A stretch of DNA of 64,000 bases, from contig CM055097.1 of NCBI GenBank assembly GCA_029204225.1, forward strand, positions 40,549,028 to 40,613,027, written 5' to 3'. Below are positions 1 to 10,937 of this stretch, in pieces. The notes below the pieces were generated by a model that made no database searches, was not told the origin of the DNA, and saw nothing but the letters and a program-made list of their open reading frames with translations. The position numbers were made by a program, and so were the translations under genes. Position 1 is the stretch's first letter. Each line of letters begins with the position of its first letter. Source of the stretch: Diphasiastrum complanatum. Its lineage: Eukaryota; Streptophyta; Lycopodiopsida; Lycopodiales; Lycopodiaceae.

Positions 1-345
1 CTCATCTCCTGCTAGATTTTCTAAAATGGATCCGAAAGGTAGTAAAAAATGATCACGTTCTGTGATGGCATTAAGTTTCTTAAAATCGACAAAAATCCGG
101 AGTTTCTCATTTTTCTTAGGAACAATGACAATTGGAAAGACCTACTCAGTATGTTCGATTTCATAGATGAATCTTGCATCTAACAAGAATTGTAGTTCTT
201 CTTTGATTTTGGCCTTGTAGATCTGATTGCATCTGTAGGGACGACTAGCAGTTGGTCTCGCACCCGGTTTAAGGGGAATACAATGCACAACTACTTGGGG
301 TGAGACTCCTTTCATGTCTTATAGGACCAAGCAAAGACATGTCTA
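1..345 (-). pseudogene. Gypsy reverse transcriptase N-terminal part, broken
   Basis: The minus-strand translation contains PTASRPYRCNQIYKAKIKEE, then FPIVIVPKKNEKLRIFVDFK, then KLNAITERDHFLLPF. This is the classic start of a Ty3/Gypsy RT (consensus like PIVIVPKKNGKLRICVDFR). A TAG stop sits immediately before VFPIVIV, where the family normally has Trp. A one-base shift is needed upstream, between YK and MKGVSPQ. The catalytic YxDD motif lies beyond the left edge. The enzyme would copy element RNA into DNA in the cytoplasmic particle; this copy cannot be translated. Confidence 0.85.
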
Positions 346-1199
346 TATTTGCGTAGGAGCTTTTCATCCCCAACGTGGACAATGTATTCGTTACTTTCAT
401 TTGGCTCACTCAAGGAAAGAGTGATGGTGCGGGCAGGGCCTTCGTAGGGCGAATTACCATTTGGCTCACGTTGAGCTTGGAGTAATTAGATTGTAACATC
501 CTCGATAATATAGTCCTTAAAGTATTCAAGCACATCATGTGCTGGAGATTCGAGGGGGACCTTGTCTTTCAACTGTCCGGCTGGTGATTTGGGAGGTTCG
601 GTCTTTGGTGTAGGAACATATGCAATCTCAGGAACTTCCCTAGCAGTGGTAAGGTTGCCATGCGGCTAAATGTGAAGAGGTTTCTTCATCTTTTCCTTCA
701 TGGTATGGCCACGAGGTTGAGGCTTCGGAGGATGTTAGGTGTGTGAATGAGAGATGGGTGGTACATCATGGCGGATCTTGTCATCGATTTGAAAGATTGT
801 TTCCTCCTCACAGAGGTCTCATGGATAATTTGGTCGTTTGACACGGTAAAACTTGGTATCAGGTTTGTCGAACCATAACTTTAGCAACGAGTTTTACTTT
901 GGATGACTGTTGTGGAAAGGCCTTGAGTGGAAGGGCCTCCATGTAGTTGAGGATCTGAATATCAAATATGTCCAAATCGTCTGGGCAATTCTGAATTCGT
1001 AAGACATTCTTGTCATCTACAAATAAATCCTCTGATTCATCAGTAAGTAGCCATGCAACACTTAACAACTCATCATTGTGTGGAAGAATAGCAATAAGAT
1101 TGATATTGGTGATAGGGGTGTCTAGATCAAATAATTGTTCGTTATCGGTCAAAGGAATATAGGTACAATCATCCTGATGTTGAGCACAATAATCGACAT

Positions 1200-1632
1200 T
1201 CACACAATCAATGGTGGCTAAACTGTGACTCTAGTTTATGGTATCAGTAGATTCAACATAATGACCTTTTTTGTGGGTGGACTGGTATGGCTCAAACATT
1301 GAATTAGTAGTAGAGGATCCCTCGTCGTGAAACCGTGTGGGTCTGAGTTTGCCAGATGAATCGATGATAACAGAGTTGTCTCTATTCCCAAAGGTGACTC
1401 GGCCTTTGCTCCAGTTGTGAACGACTCTTGCATCAGTGAGTCATGGACGACCAAGTAGTAACTCATAGAAATAGGCATTACTAGGGATATCGAGTACGAC
1501 TAGGTCTATAGAAAATTTCAGACCTCCTAGTTTGATTAGCACTTTTGGAAGGAAACCAGTAGGTTGGACTTTCTTTCTATAAAAGTCAATAAAATTTTCT
1601 ATGTGTGAAAATAAATTCAGCCAACAACACAT
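1200..1632 (-). pseudogene. Gypsy retropepsin C-terminal part and linker
   Basis: The minus-strand frame gives FSIDLVVLDIPSNAYFYELL then LGRP, a stop, and LTDARVVHNWSKGRVTFGN. The LGRPWL-type ending and the following VVHNWSKG are typical of the end of a Gypsy aspartic protease and its linker. The stop (TGA) sits exactly where Trp (TGG) is expected. The catalytic DTG/DSG triad would lie upstream of 1632 and is absent, so the domain is truncated at its N-terminus. Further frame loss occurs towards 1200. Confidence 0.75.
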
Positions 1633-2139
1633 TGAGATTTTGATGCTTTGCTTCCTTTAGCCATCCGGCATATACCGACAACCGCCAATTCAATTGGCGA
1701 TATACAAATAAAATATGTCCAGGTAAACATTATTGTTAATTCATATAATTTTATGGACATAAGTTTTGTATCTTTTTTTGAAGAGAATATTTTTCAAAAT
1801 ATTAATACTCTTCTTTCAATATACGAAGTTTGTACAACAGAAGGATTTGTTCAATTGTGCATGGTTCGTTCTGTAAAATACAGTTATTTTTTAGTGGTAT
1901 AATCTTCAAGTGGACGTTGATCTTAATAAGATAATTTTTTTTTCTAATTTAGAATTGACACATCTGTTCATCTGTTTTTTTTTATTTTAGGTCTTATTTC
2001 TTTAGTGTCCTTTTTAGAATGTACAATTCACTATTAAACTATAAAACCTCGATGAAGTGTACAGATTACAAGAGCTGATTAAGGTTTTTGTTACAAACGA
2101 CAAAATTTTTGTTCCTCAAATTGATAGTCCCAAAGGTGA

Positions 2140-2359
2140 TACCAAAAAACCACCCCTACTCGGACAACCTTTCAGGTTGCTCAAGAAGCACACATTATTA
2201 TTTATGATCAACGGGGTATACAATTCCTTCCCAATGAAGAAGAAGCGCAACCATCAGGGCAAGAGATTGTGCTTTATCAAATTTCTAATCCTGAAATAAC
2301 ACAAGAACAAGCAATTTTACCTGATGTTTCTCTTGCTATAGAAAAAACTACTGAATAGA
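2140..2359 (+). pseudogene. C-terminal end of an unrecognised ORF
   Basis: An open frame of 72 codons follows a TGA at 2137. It starts YQKTTPTRTTFQVAQEAHII and ends SLAIEKTTE at a TAG (2357-2359). It is Glu- and Gln-rich and reads like protein rather than random AT-rich DNA. An upstream ORF at 2057-2299 in another frame and one at 1648-1902 (with a plausible donor CAG/GTAAAC near 1723) could be earlier exons, but I cannot join them. It converges on the relic at 2569-3555. No family recognised. Confidence 0.35.
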
Positions 2360-2568
2360 AATTTTATTTTTATTACAATTCAAATGTACATATTATCATC
2401 AAATATAGATACAATATTACTTGTACTCAACCCATCTTTGGAGTTTTCATTGATATGAATATGAATTATTACAATCAAGTTGTGTCTATGTGATATCACT
2501 GTATTGCAATTTCTACTTGTTTTCTATTCCATAATGATAATGGAATTTTATTGTTATGACACTAAATT

Positions 2569-3555
2569 TCAACGTTCCTCCAATATTTGAATAGTTTCTC
2601 CAATATCTCTGCATTTGATCTCAGACTCGTGTCTTTACTTACCTACAAAATATTTACACGAGTTGTGTTGCATTTAAATACATCTTTTAAAATAATAATT
2701 TAAGAATAGCTATTATATGATCGATTGTTCATATAAGTTATTAGAGAAGAATAAAATTTTTTAGAGCAACTTACCAGTTTACCATTGTTAAAATGAATAT
2801 GAAATATGTGGGTATATCATATTGTAGGAGCAATAGTTCCTGCCTAATGTAACTCAAGCTCCAATCTTCCTCCACCTCAATACGAGTTAGAAGTCCATCA
2901 CTATAAATTATGTCAATATTCTTCCTCTCAGATTGTCCACTTTTTTCCAGATCTTGATCCAGTCGTACCCATTTACTTTTAATCCTTTTCCATCTTTGGT
3001 AATGGAAGCAAAGGCTGAGCATTTGTTTTTCTATTTGATAACGAAAGCGTATGGAGGACATTTTGATCTGCATTCTATATCTGCATTTGATTTCTTATCC
3101 CAGCCTTCATCCATAAGCTCCAATAGTATACTTTTCGATAAATTTTTAAAAACAAACATAGTTGGAGTCTTGTGTACATTGACACTTGCAAAAAATCCAC
3201 AAACATATTAAAAAAGACCAAACCAACTTAGTCAGACTGTTTTTGAGCCATTACTTATCTTTAATGAGTTTTTATGTCATTATACAGTTTACATCGAAAT
3301 GATTCTGAAACTGCGGCATCAGGGAGTAACCCAATCCTCACTTTTAAAACTAGGTAATGGAATGGTCTGGATTCTCTCGAAACCCTTTTTTTAAATCGGA
3401 AATATACATCAAGTCATAGAAAAAGATTCCACAATCAACAAGATCCTTTGCAGTTTTACCTTTGTATTGCAATTGCCCAATATCAGCATGTACATCCAAT
3501 ACACCTGCAACAAATCCAGATGGTTTCCATTCATTTATATTGGAAGGATATAAAT
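2569..3555 (-). pseudogene. Multi-exon gene relic, copy 1 (unknown family)
   Basis: Three exon-like pieces read on the minus strand. The first begins at an acceptor (CTATTGTAG, exon from 3555) and reads LYPSNINEWKPSGFVAGVLD then VHADIGQLQYKGKTAKDLVD. The second reads LDQDLEKSGQSERKNIDIIY then RIEVEEDWSLSYIRQELLLL, and ends near NGKLV at a GTAAGT donor (exon low end 2775). The last (2569-2642) reads HESEIKCRDIGETIQILEER then stop. One-base indels in the second and third exons break the frame. The same exons recur at 25405-25915 with different lesions, so the ancestral frame can be seen by comparison. No family recognised; this may be a transposon-carried gene. Confidence 0.55.
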
Positions 3556-3876
3556 CTACAATAGAAAAATGATCAGATTAGCAGTTTACAAATAAATGAT
3601 CTAGAATGTAACAAATAGAAGTGCAAATAACATATCAATACTCACAGTTGCTTTTTTTCTGATCATGACAATTCAGTCCTTTGCATAACTTTGAATGCAT
3701 ATATACATGTTGAAATAATATTATTTTCCACATGCTGTCCGACGAAACATTTATTTATCAAGAAAAAATTATTTATTTTAATTTGCGAAAGGATACGTAA
3801 TGTAGAAGCCTGATATCAATAGTTCTATTGGTCCACATGGCAACGGAAATGAGAAAAAAAAAACATCTGCTAGAAA

Positions 3877-3902
3877 GGCCCTCTTTAGGCCCATATTTCC
3901 TC
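3877..3902 (-). repeat. 26-bp terminal-type motif, right end
   Basis: On the minus strand this reads GAGGAAATATGGGCC followed by TAAAGAGGGCC. It matches 24 of 26 bases of 19366-19391, in inverted orientation. At 19366 the motif begins exactly where a Copia coding frame is interrupted, so it looks like a transposon terminus. Here it would be the right end of the unit holding the relic at 2569-3555. Confidence 0.5.
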
Positions 3903-3918
3903 TTGCCAATGTATTGAA

Positions 3919-4195
3919 GTGTTAAGGTAGACAAAAAAATTTATTCTCTAAGAGCTACCCAGTCCATAGTAATGCACTCATCCGAATATTAACATCTTTC
4001 ATCATCCCAATAATTGATAGTACGACATCTCTTAATGCATACTCCCATATATGTTGTGGGGTGTTAAGGTAGGCAAAATATTTAAATCATTGAGAGTTGC
4101 CACATTAATAGTAATGCATTCATCTGACTATTGACATAGTAACATCGTTTTTTATCCCCATAATTAACAGTACAACATCTCTTAGTGCATAGTGC
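3919..4195. repeat. Diverged tandem duplication, period 142 bp
   Basis: Two diverged copies start at GTGTTAAGGTAG (3919 and 4061). Both continue through a shared stretch around TAGTAATGCA, CATCC/CATCT and ACATCTCTTA(A/G)TGCATA. They lie just outside the terminal-type motif. No coding signal. Confidence 0.65.
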
Positions 4196-6930
4196 CAACT
4201 CGAAGTTAGTTAGTCAGCAATCTCTAAAACCTTTTCACTCAATATTTGAGTTGCCTTACATTCAATTTTGGCAATTTCAAGTCAACCTAGTTTAGAAGGG
4301 GATGAAGAGATTTTTAATTGCCTACTCAAGCCAATTTAGCTTTGCCTTATCCTCAAACGCACATTCTTATCAATTTATGCTTTGCATACATGGCACTCAA
4401 TAGCTATTTCTTTGTCCGTGAGTTGATCATATATGATTGATTATGTAGGAGGGTACACATATGCAAAGCTACAATGTCCTTGCACAATTGGAAAATTCTC
4501 AATCGATTAATTATTTTGGTCTTTTTCTCATTAATAACATCTACTAGCTATAGATATCGGGAATTACTACTGAGCTAAAATTCAAGAAGGCAATCTTTAT
4601 TTCTTAAGAGAGAAGCATTGAGCTTGTATATTTGTGAGTTTCTTGGTTTGAATCAAACAAACTAAAGAAATGCTCACAAGAATAGCGCTAATCCTGTCAA
4701 TGTGGGTTGTTCTTCAATCTTGACATTGGTCCAAGTGTGATTGATATTTTTGAGAGTTTTTTACTTCAGCCACTTAGAGCTTGTCCACGTAGAGTTTCAT
4801 GTCCTGAAATCCGTACCCTGAGGCTGAGGTCCATGGGAGATGTATGTATATTAGCTGAAATCTCCTAAAGCAATAAGCTTTTTGAAGTTACGAGTAACAC
4901 CAAATCTCCAAACCTCATTCCTTTCTCACTTAGGGTTTGGAACATACAGTTGGGAACTCAAACTCTTCTCTCATTGGAGCATATAGGACCGATGTTATGA
5001 TTGCTTAATGTTTATAATTACAGTAAACACTCCTAATTTTGTACCACTAACATGGATATGTGGTTGTGTTATGGCTTGAAAAACCGATAAATGGAATAAG
5101 ATTTGGTAAGTCTCAAAACACTCTTTCTAAGTGGGCAGTTAATTTAAGCCCTTTGATGTTCTTAGAATCGAGATGGGTTACCGTCTTTCCTTATATTCTC
5201 TCTGTAACATGATGGAGGTCAAAGCGAGATTGGATTGTACTGTTTGTGTTTCTGCACCTAACGGAAGAGTTAGTTGATCATCTAATGTTAACTGGCTGTC
5301 AATCCCTATTTTCCCGTTCTGTTTCCACAAAAACCGAAGGCGTTTCTAATGATTTCTTTTGAATGCATGTCCGTGGGTTGATAGACTTTCTTAGCATTGT
5401 AGGACAGAATGGGCACCACGGGACTCAAAGCAGTTCTGTAGCACAAGTCAAATCCAGAAGCGCAAAGAGGCAAATCGACCCAAAGAGGGACTTGCAAATC
5501 AGATACATTTCAACACCAAAAATCCTTAGAATAACGTTATGTACACTAGGTCATACCTTTGATTTTAGGCCTAAACACCAACACAGTATCCGCTTGCCTG
5601 AAAAAAATAATTGGGAAGTTATACCAACCACTCCATTTTGTCAAGAGATGTTCAATGGTATCTAGTAAAAATCATAAAACATTTTCACGTATATCTATTG
5701 GTGCTTGTCTCCTAAAGACCAATACATTGGATTGGATGAGATAGCTCAAATGGTAGCTGAATCCAAGTCTCCATATGATATAGCTCAAATGGTAGCTGAA
5801 TCCAAGTCTCCGTACGATAAAGCTCAAATGCTAGCCGAAACCGAAGTCTCCATACGAGGTTACCAATAGGAAGATATTCGATTGATGCTGTGTCGCTTGG
5901 ATTTTTAAGTATGCAATGGCCTTCATGAACACCAAGGCTTTGAAGATTTATAGAAGCGTAAAGGCATCAGGCAACAAGGGAAGATGGAATATTCATTTAA
6001 ATAGCTATGCAATTTCACTTTTAATCAGTCCAAATTCCAAGTACCGTAGAACAGATTTTCCAATCAAATGTAATAACATAAGCTAGCTAGGTTGAGAAAA
6101 AGAAAAAAAGACTGCGAACTTCCATCTTTTACGGCACTACCAATTAGGAAAAATTCTATGTTCTTGTTTGAAAACACTGTATTGTGTGATGCCCACACAG
6201 AGATTTCTTGAAAGGCACTTGAACTTGTACAGAGTATATGGCTTGGGCTTCAAAAGTGACTATGCTTCAGGGTGCTTCAAATGTCTATTTCTGCTGTTTG
6301 CTTTGAGAACATTAAAATTTCAAAGTTTACCTTTTGTCAAATATGGTAGTTGCAGCATCAAATAGGGAAATTGGAAACGAACCAGTCATGACATGAACAA
6401 AATCATGTAAGAGCTTGCTTCTAGGGCGGCGTACCAATTGTGACATAGCTAAGGTGCAAGAATTAGAGACAAAGAAATGAATGAACATGTACATAACATT
6501 GCTATGACATAATTCACTTTGATCATTGTTGGCTCTAGTATTTCATTTCAAAATAAATATAACAATTTGTAATTCTATTCTCCTTGCAAGCAAATAAACT
6601 AGTTATTACTCATCAGCTCACCAAGAGTATTTGTAGCTACGTTAAAGAGGTTGCATAAGCTGAGTTACAAGCTTACTCACACCCCACAATCTGTACCTAA
6701 TCTTCACTACTGGATTCCAGCATATGCAAAGCATTTGAAATTTGCGTACAGGTATTAAGACCCACAGAAGTATGGACCAACCCATAACCTGGTTAGAGCG
6801 TATTAAAGGAACCTTACGACAAACCAGTTGTTAGCGAGCATAGCCTAAAACGAATTCAGTAGAAATGTGAACTAATCAATCGCGTGGAGTACAAGAGCAA
6901 TACTTTTTGTAGAGCCATGTTCCCACATTT
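4196..6930. other. Intergenic stretch without a recognised gene
   Basis: About 2.7 kb of AT-rich sequence. Several 60-100 codon ORFs occur (for example 5363-5665 and 6168-6365), but none shows a recognisable motif or splice context. The only structured feature I see is the 39-bp tandem repeat at 5738-5855. Confidence 0.5.
5738..5855 (+). repeat. Three tandem 39-bp units, in frame
   Basis: Units start at 5738, 5777 and 5816, each a variant of GATATAGCTCAAATGGTAGC then TGAATCCAAGTCTCC. A 39-bp period equals 13 codons; the plus-strand frame would read D(I/K)AQM(V/L)AESKSP. The third unit carries an extra base (40 bp) and more changes. No longer ORF surrounds it. Confidence 0.75.
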
Positions 6931-6933
6931 TCA

Positions 6934-7119
6934 CAAGCAGCAATAGCCTGCTTCAGACGAAGCAGCAAAGTTAAATAGCAACAAGAGGAATCTCTTGTTT
7001 TTCATCATATCCGTGACCATTATCAACAAGCAGCAATAGCCTGCTTGAGACGAAGCAGCAAAGTTAAATAGCAACAAAAGGAATCTCTTGTTTTTCATCA
7101 TATCTGTGACCATTATCAA
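6934..7119. repeat. 93-bp tandem duplication downstream of the receptor kinase
   Basis: Two nearly identical 93-bp units (6934-7026 and 7027-7119) begin CAAGCAGCAATAGCCTGCTT. They start about 90 bp past the minus-strand stop at 7210, so they probably lie in its 3' UTR or immediate 3' flank. The period is a multiple of three, so a 90-codon minus-strand ORF runs through both units, but this is probably incidental. Confidence 0.85.
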
Positions 7120-7209
7120 CAAGTATGTATAGCCATAACATCCTAGAGATCCTCTTAAATTCATAAAAGGCAACTCATTGACATTCAAGGCCACTCCTTT
7201 CATTGTAGC

Positions 7210-9828
7210 TCATCTTCCCTGAGTATTGACAAGCTGAGAAAACACTGTACTTATACTCGCATCATCAGAAAATACTGTACTTGTATCGTCTGCATGCTCC
7301 TCGCTCTCCACAGCATGTGTCACAGGGCCATTGGTTTCTGAATCATCCGTCATAGGTTGATCCACGGGAAGCTCTATCAATTGCGGATTGCAAGCATCCA
7401 AGTTTACTGCACTGCTTTCCCTCTCAGAGGACGTCTCTTGTAACTGCAGTGCATATTCTAGATTCCAAAGGACATCTCCCATTGCTGGTCGATCGATGCT
7501 TTGCTCTGCCAAACATTTCTCTGCGGTTTCCCCAAATTTGCGAAGTGAATCTTTGTTGATTTGGCCTACCAATCTTGGATCAATAATCTCCTCCAACTTT
7601 CCCATTTTCTGCCAATACAATGCCCAATCAGCCAAATTGCACTGATCTCTTGGGAGAGTAGGGTTGATAGCAGGACGTGCGCACAGTATCTCCATGAGGA
7701 CAACTCCGAAGGAATAGACATCCGACTTCTCTGTCAGCTGCTGGCGCCGGAAATACTCGGGATCGAGGTATCCGAAGCTGCCCTTCACTGCCGTGCTCAC
7801 ATGTGTACGATCCAGCGACGGTCCTGTTTTAGATAGCCCAAAATCTGACACTTTCGCCTCCAGATTTTCATCCAGTAGAATGTTTGTTGTCTTCACATCT
7901 CGATGAATGATTCCCTGTGCTGCTCCTGTGTGAAGATAATGCAGCCCTCTTGCTGAACCAATGCAGATTTCCAACCTCTGCTTCCAATTGAGTGAGGGCA
8001 AATCAGTGCCATAAAGATGTCCTCGTAAAGGGCCGTTGGCCATGTAATCGTAAACGAGGATCATCTCAGAATGTTCCTCACAATAACCAATGAGAGAAAC
8101 AAGATGGCGATGGCGCAGCTTCGAAAGGAGCTCAATCTCTGTCTGAAATTCTGTAAAACCCTGTTCTGATCTCGGGTTGCCTCTCTTCACGGCCACCTGG
8201 GTGCCATCAAACAGCTCCCCTTTGTAAACCTTGCCGAAACCTCCGATCCCCAGGACAAGTGACTCATCGAAGTTGTTGGTTGCCTCCAAGAGCTCTGCAA
8301 AGCCGATGAATCTGCCTCCCATATTAGATGGAGCGGATGAGACAAAGCTTCCGGTTCCACTTTTTAGAGATGCTTTTGACAATTTGCTTCCGATGCTTCC
8401 TGAGCTGCCGCTGAGGAGTGGGAGAGACCGCCACGCAGGCGACATCACCTTTCCTCCTTTGGTCCTCTTAAACAGGAGGAAGTACAAGCTTGCTAAGAGC
8501 GCAGCCACTGCAGCAAATATTCCAACAGAGGCACCGATGTACACCACAACGGAGCTTCTTTGGCTTCCAGAATGGGGCTGGAAGGATGCAATAGGAGGAA
8601 ATCCGGGTGGTAAAGGCACTGCAGCAAGGCTTCCTTCAGAATTGTTGATCTTAAAAATTTCTAAGCCGTTCAAAATAGCTTCTTTGAACTGAGCTCCTGA
8701 GTTGGGAGTCGGTCCAATCTGCAGCCACAGCCTGTTGTCTCCCTGGAGCATAGGAGCAACAAAATCAGCGTAGTAGGGCATGTTCGCGGCTGTTACTTTT
8801 GCAAGGATGTCAAGTCCACTGAGAGCCGTTTGATTGTTAATATAGACATTGAAGATCCTTTGGTAGAGAGAAGTGTACACGATTTCGCAAAAGTGAAGCC
8901 GAACGTAGTAAGCAAAGTGCAAATCTACGGGAAAGATCCATGTGAGATTGAAATGGCTGTTGATAATATTAGACCCGCCCATCGTCCGCGCAGTGCCATA
9001 GACGCTCACAGGAGCGATGTAGGTTGGCACAGTGGAAGGATATTGGATATTGAAATTATAGGGTGGTATCACTCCGGTCGCTGCTCCCAAGATGAAGCTG
9101 CTGTCAGGTATCCACGTTCTGGCTTCGCCAGAATCATTGGCTGGACTCACCGTTTGACCTCCCACATTTACTCTGTACATTGTTTGCAAGGCAATCCCAG
9201 GCAAACCGAACTGCGAAGGCTCCCCATGGCCAACAAGAATGGCGTCATCTGCAAGACTATCGTCGGGCATGGATTCTATTTCCAGAGCATTGATAAAAGC
9301 ATACGAATTCGATGCATTTGCTGGAACAAAATATAAGGAAAAAGAACTCGAGGCGATATTGATGCTGTACTCCATCGTCAGATAAGCTTGACTAGTAGTT
9401 TTAAGCTCGCCTACAATAGAAACATTGGAGAGCAGCACGTAGCCATCCGCCAGCACCGAGAACAGCGACCAATTAGGATCAAAATTTTGAAATGAGAAAG
9501 GATAGAAATACATTCGGATCCAGTGCCTTCCAGGTGTTACAGAGAATGTATATTCCGAAGGCGTGGTGAAGATCCGAGCTGAGTACAAAAAATCACCATT
9601 TGCTGGGAGCAGCGAGTTTTGATTGCTCGTAGAGGCAGGTATTCCATCTGTAATGAAGTGTCCCTCTATATCTTCCATCCATACTTGCCCATACACTGTA
9701 GCATTCATTGTTGTGCCACAATTCAGGCGGAACTGGTCCTTTGGTTGCCAAACGGTTTGACAAACGACATGAGAATACTGTTTTAATAGAATGGCAATAC
9801 TAAGAAGAGCTGCTATCCGGAACAACAT
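7210..9828 (-). CDS. THESEUS1-type CrRLK1L (malectin-like) receptor kinase
   Basis: Single-exon gene encoding 872 residues. CrRLK1L kinases sit in the plasma membrane, sense cell-wall state or RALF peptides through a malectin-like ectodomain, and control growth. I start at the ATG at 9828; the frame stays open 13 codons upstream, but only from a TTG. Signal peptide about 1-24 (MLFRIAALLSIAILL). Malectin-like region about 33-395 (starts FRLNCGTT). Transmembrane segment about 427-453. Kinase about 520-792: Gly loop GIGGFG 527-532, VAVK Lys548, HRDVKTTN with Asp644, DFG 662-664, and GSFGYLDPEY in the activation segment. All catalytic residues are present, so it should be active. The KRGNPRSEQG, HTGAAQGIIHRD and ETAEKCLAE segments resemble THESEUS1 most among family members I know. 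Family members are usually 800-900 residues and intronless, as here. The C-terminal tail is Ser/Asp-rich. Confidence 0.96.
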   Translation of the reverse strand: MLFRIAALLSIAILLKQYSHVVCQTVWQPKDQFRLNCGTTMNATVYGQVWMEDIEGHFITDGIPASTSNQNSLLPANGDFLYSARIFTTPSEYTFSVTPGRHWIRMYFYPFSFQNFDPNWSLFSVLADGYVLLSNVSIVGELKTTSQAYLTMEYSINIASSSFSLYFVPANASNSYAFINALEIESMPDDSLADDAILVGHGEPSQFGLPGIALQTMYRVNVGGQTVSPANDSGEARTWIPDSSFILGAATGVIPPYNFNIQYPSTVPTYIAPVSVYGTARTMGGSNIINSHFNLTWIFPVDLHFAYYVRLHFCEIVYTSLYQRIFNVYINNQTALSGLDILAKVTAANMPYYADFVAPMLQGDNRLWLQIGPTPNSGAQFKEAILNGLEIFKINNSEGSLAAVPLPPGFPPIASFQPHSGSQRSSVVVYIGASVGIFAAVAALLASLYFLLFKRTKGGKVMSPAWRSLPLLSGSSGSIGSKLSKASLKSGTGSFVSSAPSNMGGRFIGFAELLEATNNFDESLVLGIGGFGKVYKGELFDGTQVAVKRGNPRSEQGFTEFQTEIELLSKLRHRHLVSLIGYCEEHSEMILVYDYMANGPLRGHLYGTDLPSLNWKQRLEICIGSARGLHYLHTGAAQGIIHRDVKTTNILLDENLEAKVSDFGLSKTGPSLDRTHVSTAVKGSFGYLDPEYFRRQQLTEKSDVYSFGVVLMEILCARPAINPTLPRDQCNLADWALYWQKMGKLEEIIDPRLVGQINKDSLRKFGETAEKCLAEQSIDRPAMGDVLWNLEYALQLQETSSERESSAVNLDACNPQLIELPVDQPMTDDSETNGPVTHAVESEEHADDTSTVFSDDASISTVFSQLVNTQGR

Positions 9829-10480
9829 CGTAGCATAGACAGATCCGATACACAAAAATCTAGACAATGTACTTCCCTTTCATGCCATCCTTGGCCAAGA
9901 ACTCGACATCATCATTCCAATCTTACAAGGCGCTTACTACTGAATATTATGCATCTGTTGGTTCCATGAACTCGGAGAGCGAAATGCAATGAGGATACAT
10001 CAAAACGTTTGAGTTTATGGCAAAAATCCTCGAACAATGGAATATGAACCTACATTTTCTTGCAGCTAACATTCCAAAACCCAGTGCATCCTCCTAAAGA
10101 TCCTTCCATAACATTACCCATCATGCAATCTGCGTAATCAAGTCAAGAAGAGGAAAAATAACCCCATACTGCAATATGAGGCGGAGAGCATTAAATCCTC
10201 GGGGAAAATATATGGCCTACCAACCTCTGAAAAAATTTCTTTTGATCCGCTAGCTACCCAAAACACAGGAATGGCAAGAGATGCTGATCTATCAGCAAAC
10301 AGTGATGATTGCTACGATCACCCACCTACCTGCTGCTGCATCGGTAGCTAGCTCGTGCGATGAGAAAGAAATAGCAGCAAAAGAGAGAGAAGAAACGGAC
10401 TCGCAGTGGAGGAGAAAAAGAGGGAACTCTCAGGAAAGGTGGGGCCACGTAGTGAATAAGGGTTAGGGTTCGTTTGAAGA
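9829..10480 (-). promoter_or_regulatory. 5' flank and possible 5' UTR of the receptor kinase
   Basis: Between the ATG and a CT-rich minus-strand stretch (about 10340-10450, typical of plant leaders) there is no competing gene. A good donor-like CAGCAG/GTAGGTG lies near 10330 on the minus strand, so a 5' UTR intron is possible, but I could not fix its acceptor. A weak TATA-like CCATATATTTT occurs near 10210 (minus strand). Promoter position is inferred from location only. Confidence 0.35.
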
Positions 10481-10670
10481 AATATAACAAAATGTGAGCT
10501 CACATGAAAAATCAAGTGACACCATGTAACCCGTGACTCCAAGTAACGCTTTAATCAATTCTTCCTTGGAAAAGTCCTCTCCTTTTCCTTTCTTTTTGCA
10601 TACATTATTAAGCAACTAGGTGCTATTCTATGCAACAGATATACAACCTCACCAAGCCATTTTTAGAGCT

Positions 10671-10900
10671 AACCAACGGGGTTGGCTCAGTTGGTTTGCT
10701 TGGCATCCAAAGTTTCTTTGGTCCCAGGTTCGAGCCTCCCCTTGGAAACCAAGAAGCATTTTTGGAACTGAGCTCTTTAGATGTCACTAGACAAGTGGTC
10801 TAGATTCGAGCCTCCAACTTTCTGGGCAGGCAACAACTTTATCCATGCACCCCACTTTGATGGACAAAAGTCGTCTCCTTAGAATTCACAACCAAGTCAA
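10671..10900 (+). mobile_element. tRNA-derived SINE-like element
   Basis: A pol III A-box-like TGGCTCAGTTGG is followed about 45 bp later by a B-box-like GGTTCGAGCCTCC, the spacing of a tRNA-derived promoter. A second partial GATTCGAGCCTCCAA lies near 10807. The 3' limit is uncertain, and I did not find a clear poly(A) tail or target duplication. It is not a functional tRNA, since no acceptor stem closes. Confidence 0.55.
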
Positions 10901-10937
10901 GGAGAACTTGTGACAAAGGAAATTCTTGAATGCCCCT

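Larger units (their letters stand above)
1..1632 (-). mobile_element. Ty3/Gypsy LTR retrotransposon, decayed internal pol fragment
   Basis: Read on the minus strand, the segment runs from the end of a retropepsin domain through the protease-RT linker into reverse transcriptase, which continues past the left edge. The order protease then RT with no integrase between them fits Gypsy. No LTR, PBS or gag is visible; recognisable coding stops abruptly at about 1632. There is at least one frameshift (near 330, in the segment reading VFAWSYK then MKGVSPQ) and at least two in-frame stops, so the copy is dead. It is the oldest-looking Gypsy piece here. Confidence 0.85.

Noticed and set aside
1236-1478. 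80-codon minus ORF overlapping the protease end
   Set aside because: Wrong frame. The family-consistent frame reads GRP, stop, LTDARVVHNWSKG.
1648-1902. Possible H3-like continuation (AIRHIPTTANSIGDIQIKYV compared with the H3 IRKLPFQRLVREI region)
   Set aside because: Only a handful of spaced residues agree and no tail or fold flanks it; too weak to call.
6931-7203. 90-codon ORF through the 93-bp duplication
   Set aside because: The start is in sequence just past a stop codon, and the openness is explained by a period divisible by three. No motif.
7388-9336. Plus-strand ORFs of 85-168 codons opposite the receptor kinase
   Set aside because: They are antisense shadows of a well-conserved coding sequence and contain no known motifs.
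9829-9867. Upstream extension of the receptor kinase to a start at 9867
   Set aside because: The codon at 9867 is TTG, not ATG. The first ATG (9828) gives a normal signal peptide.
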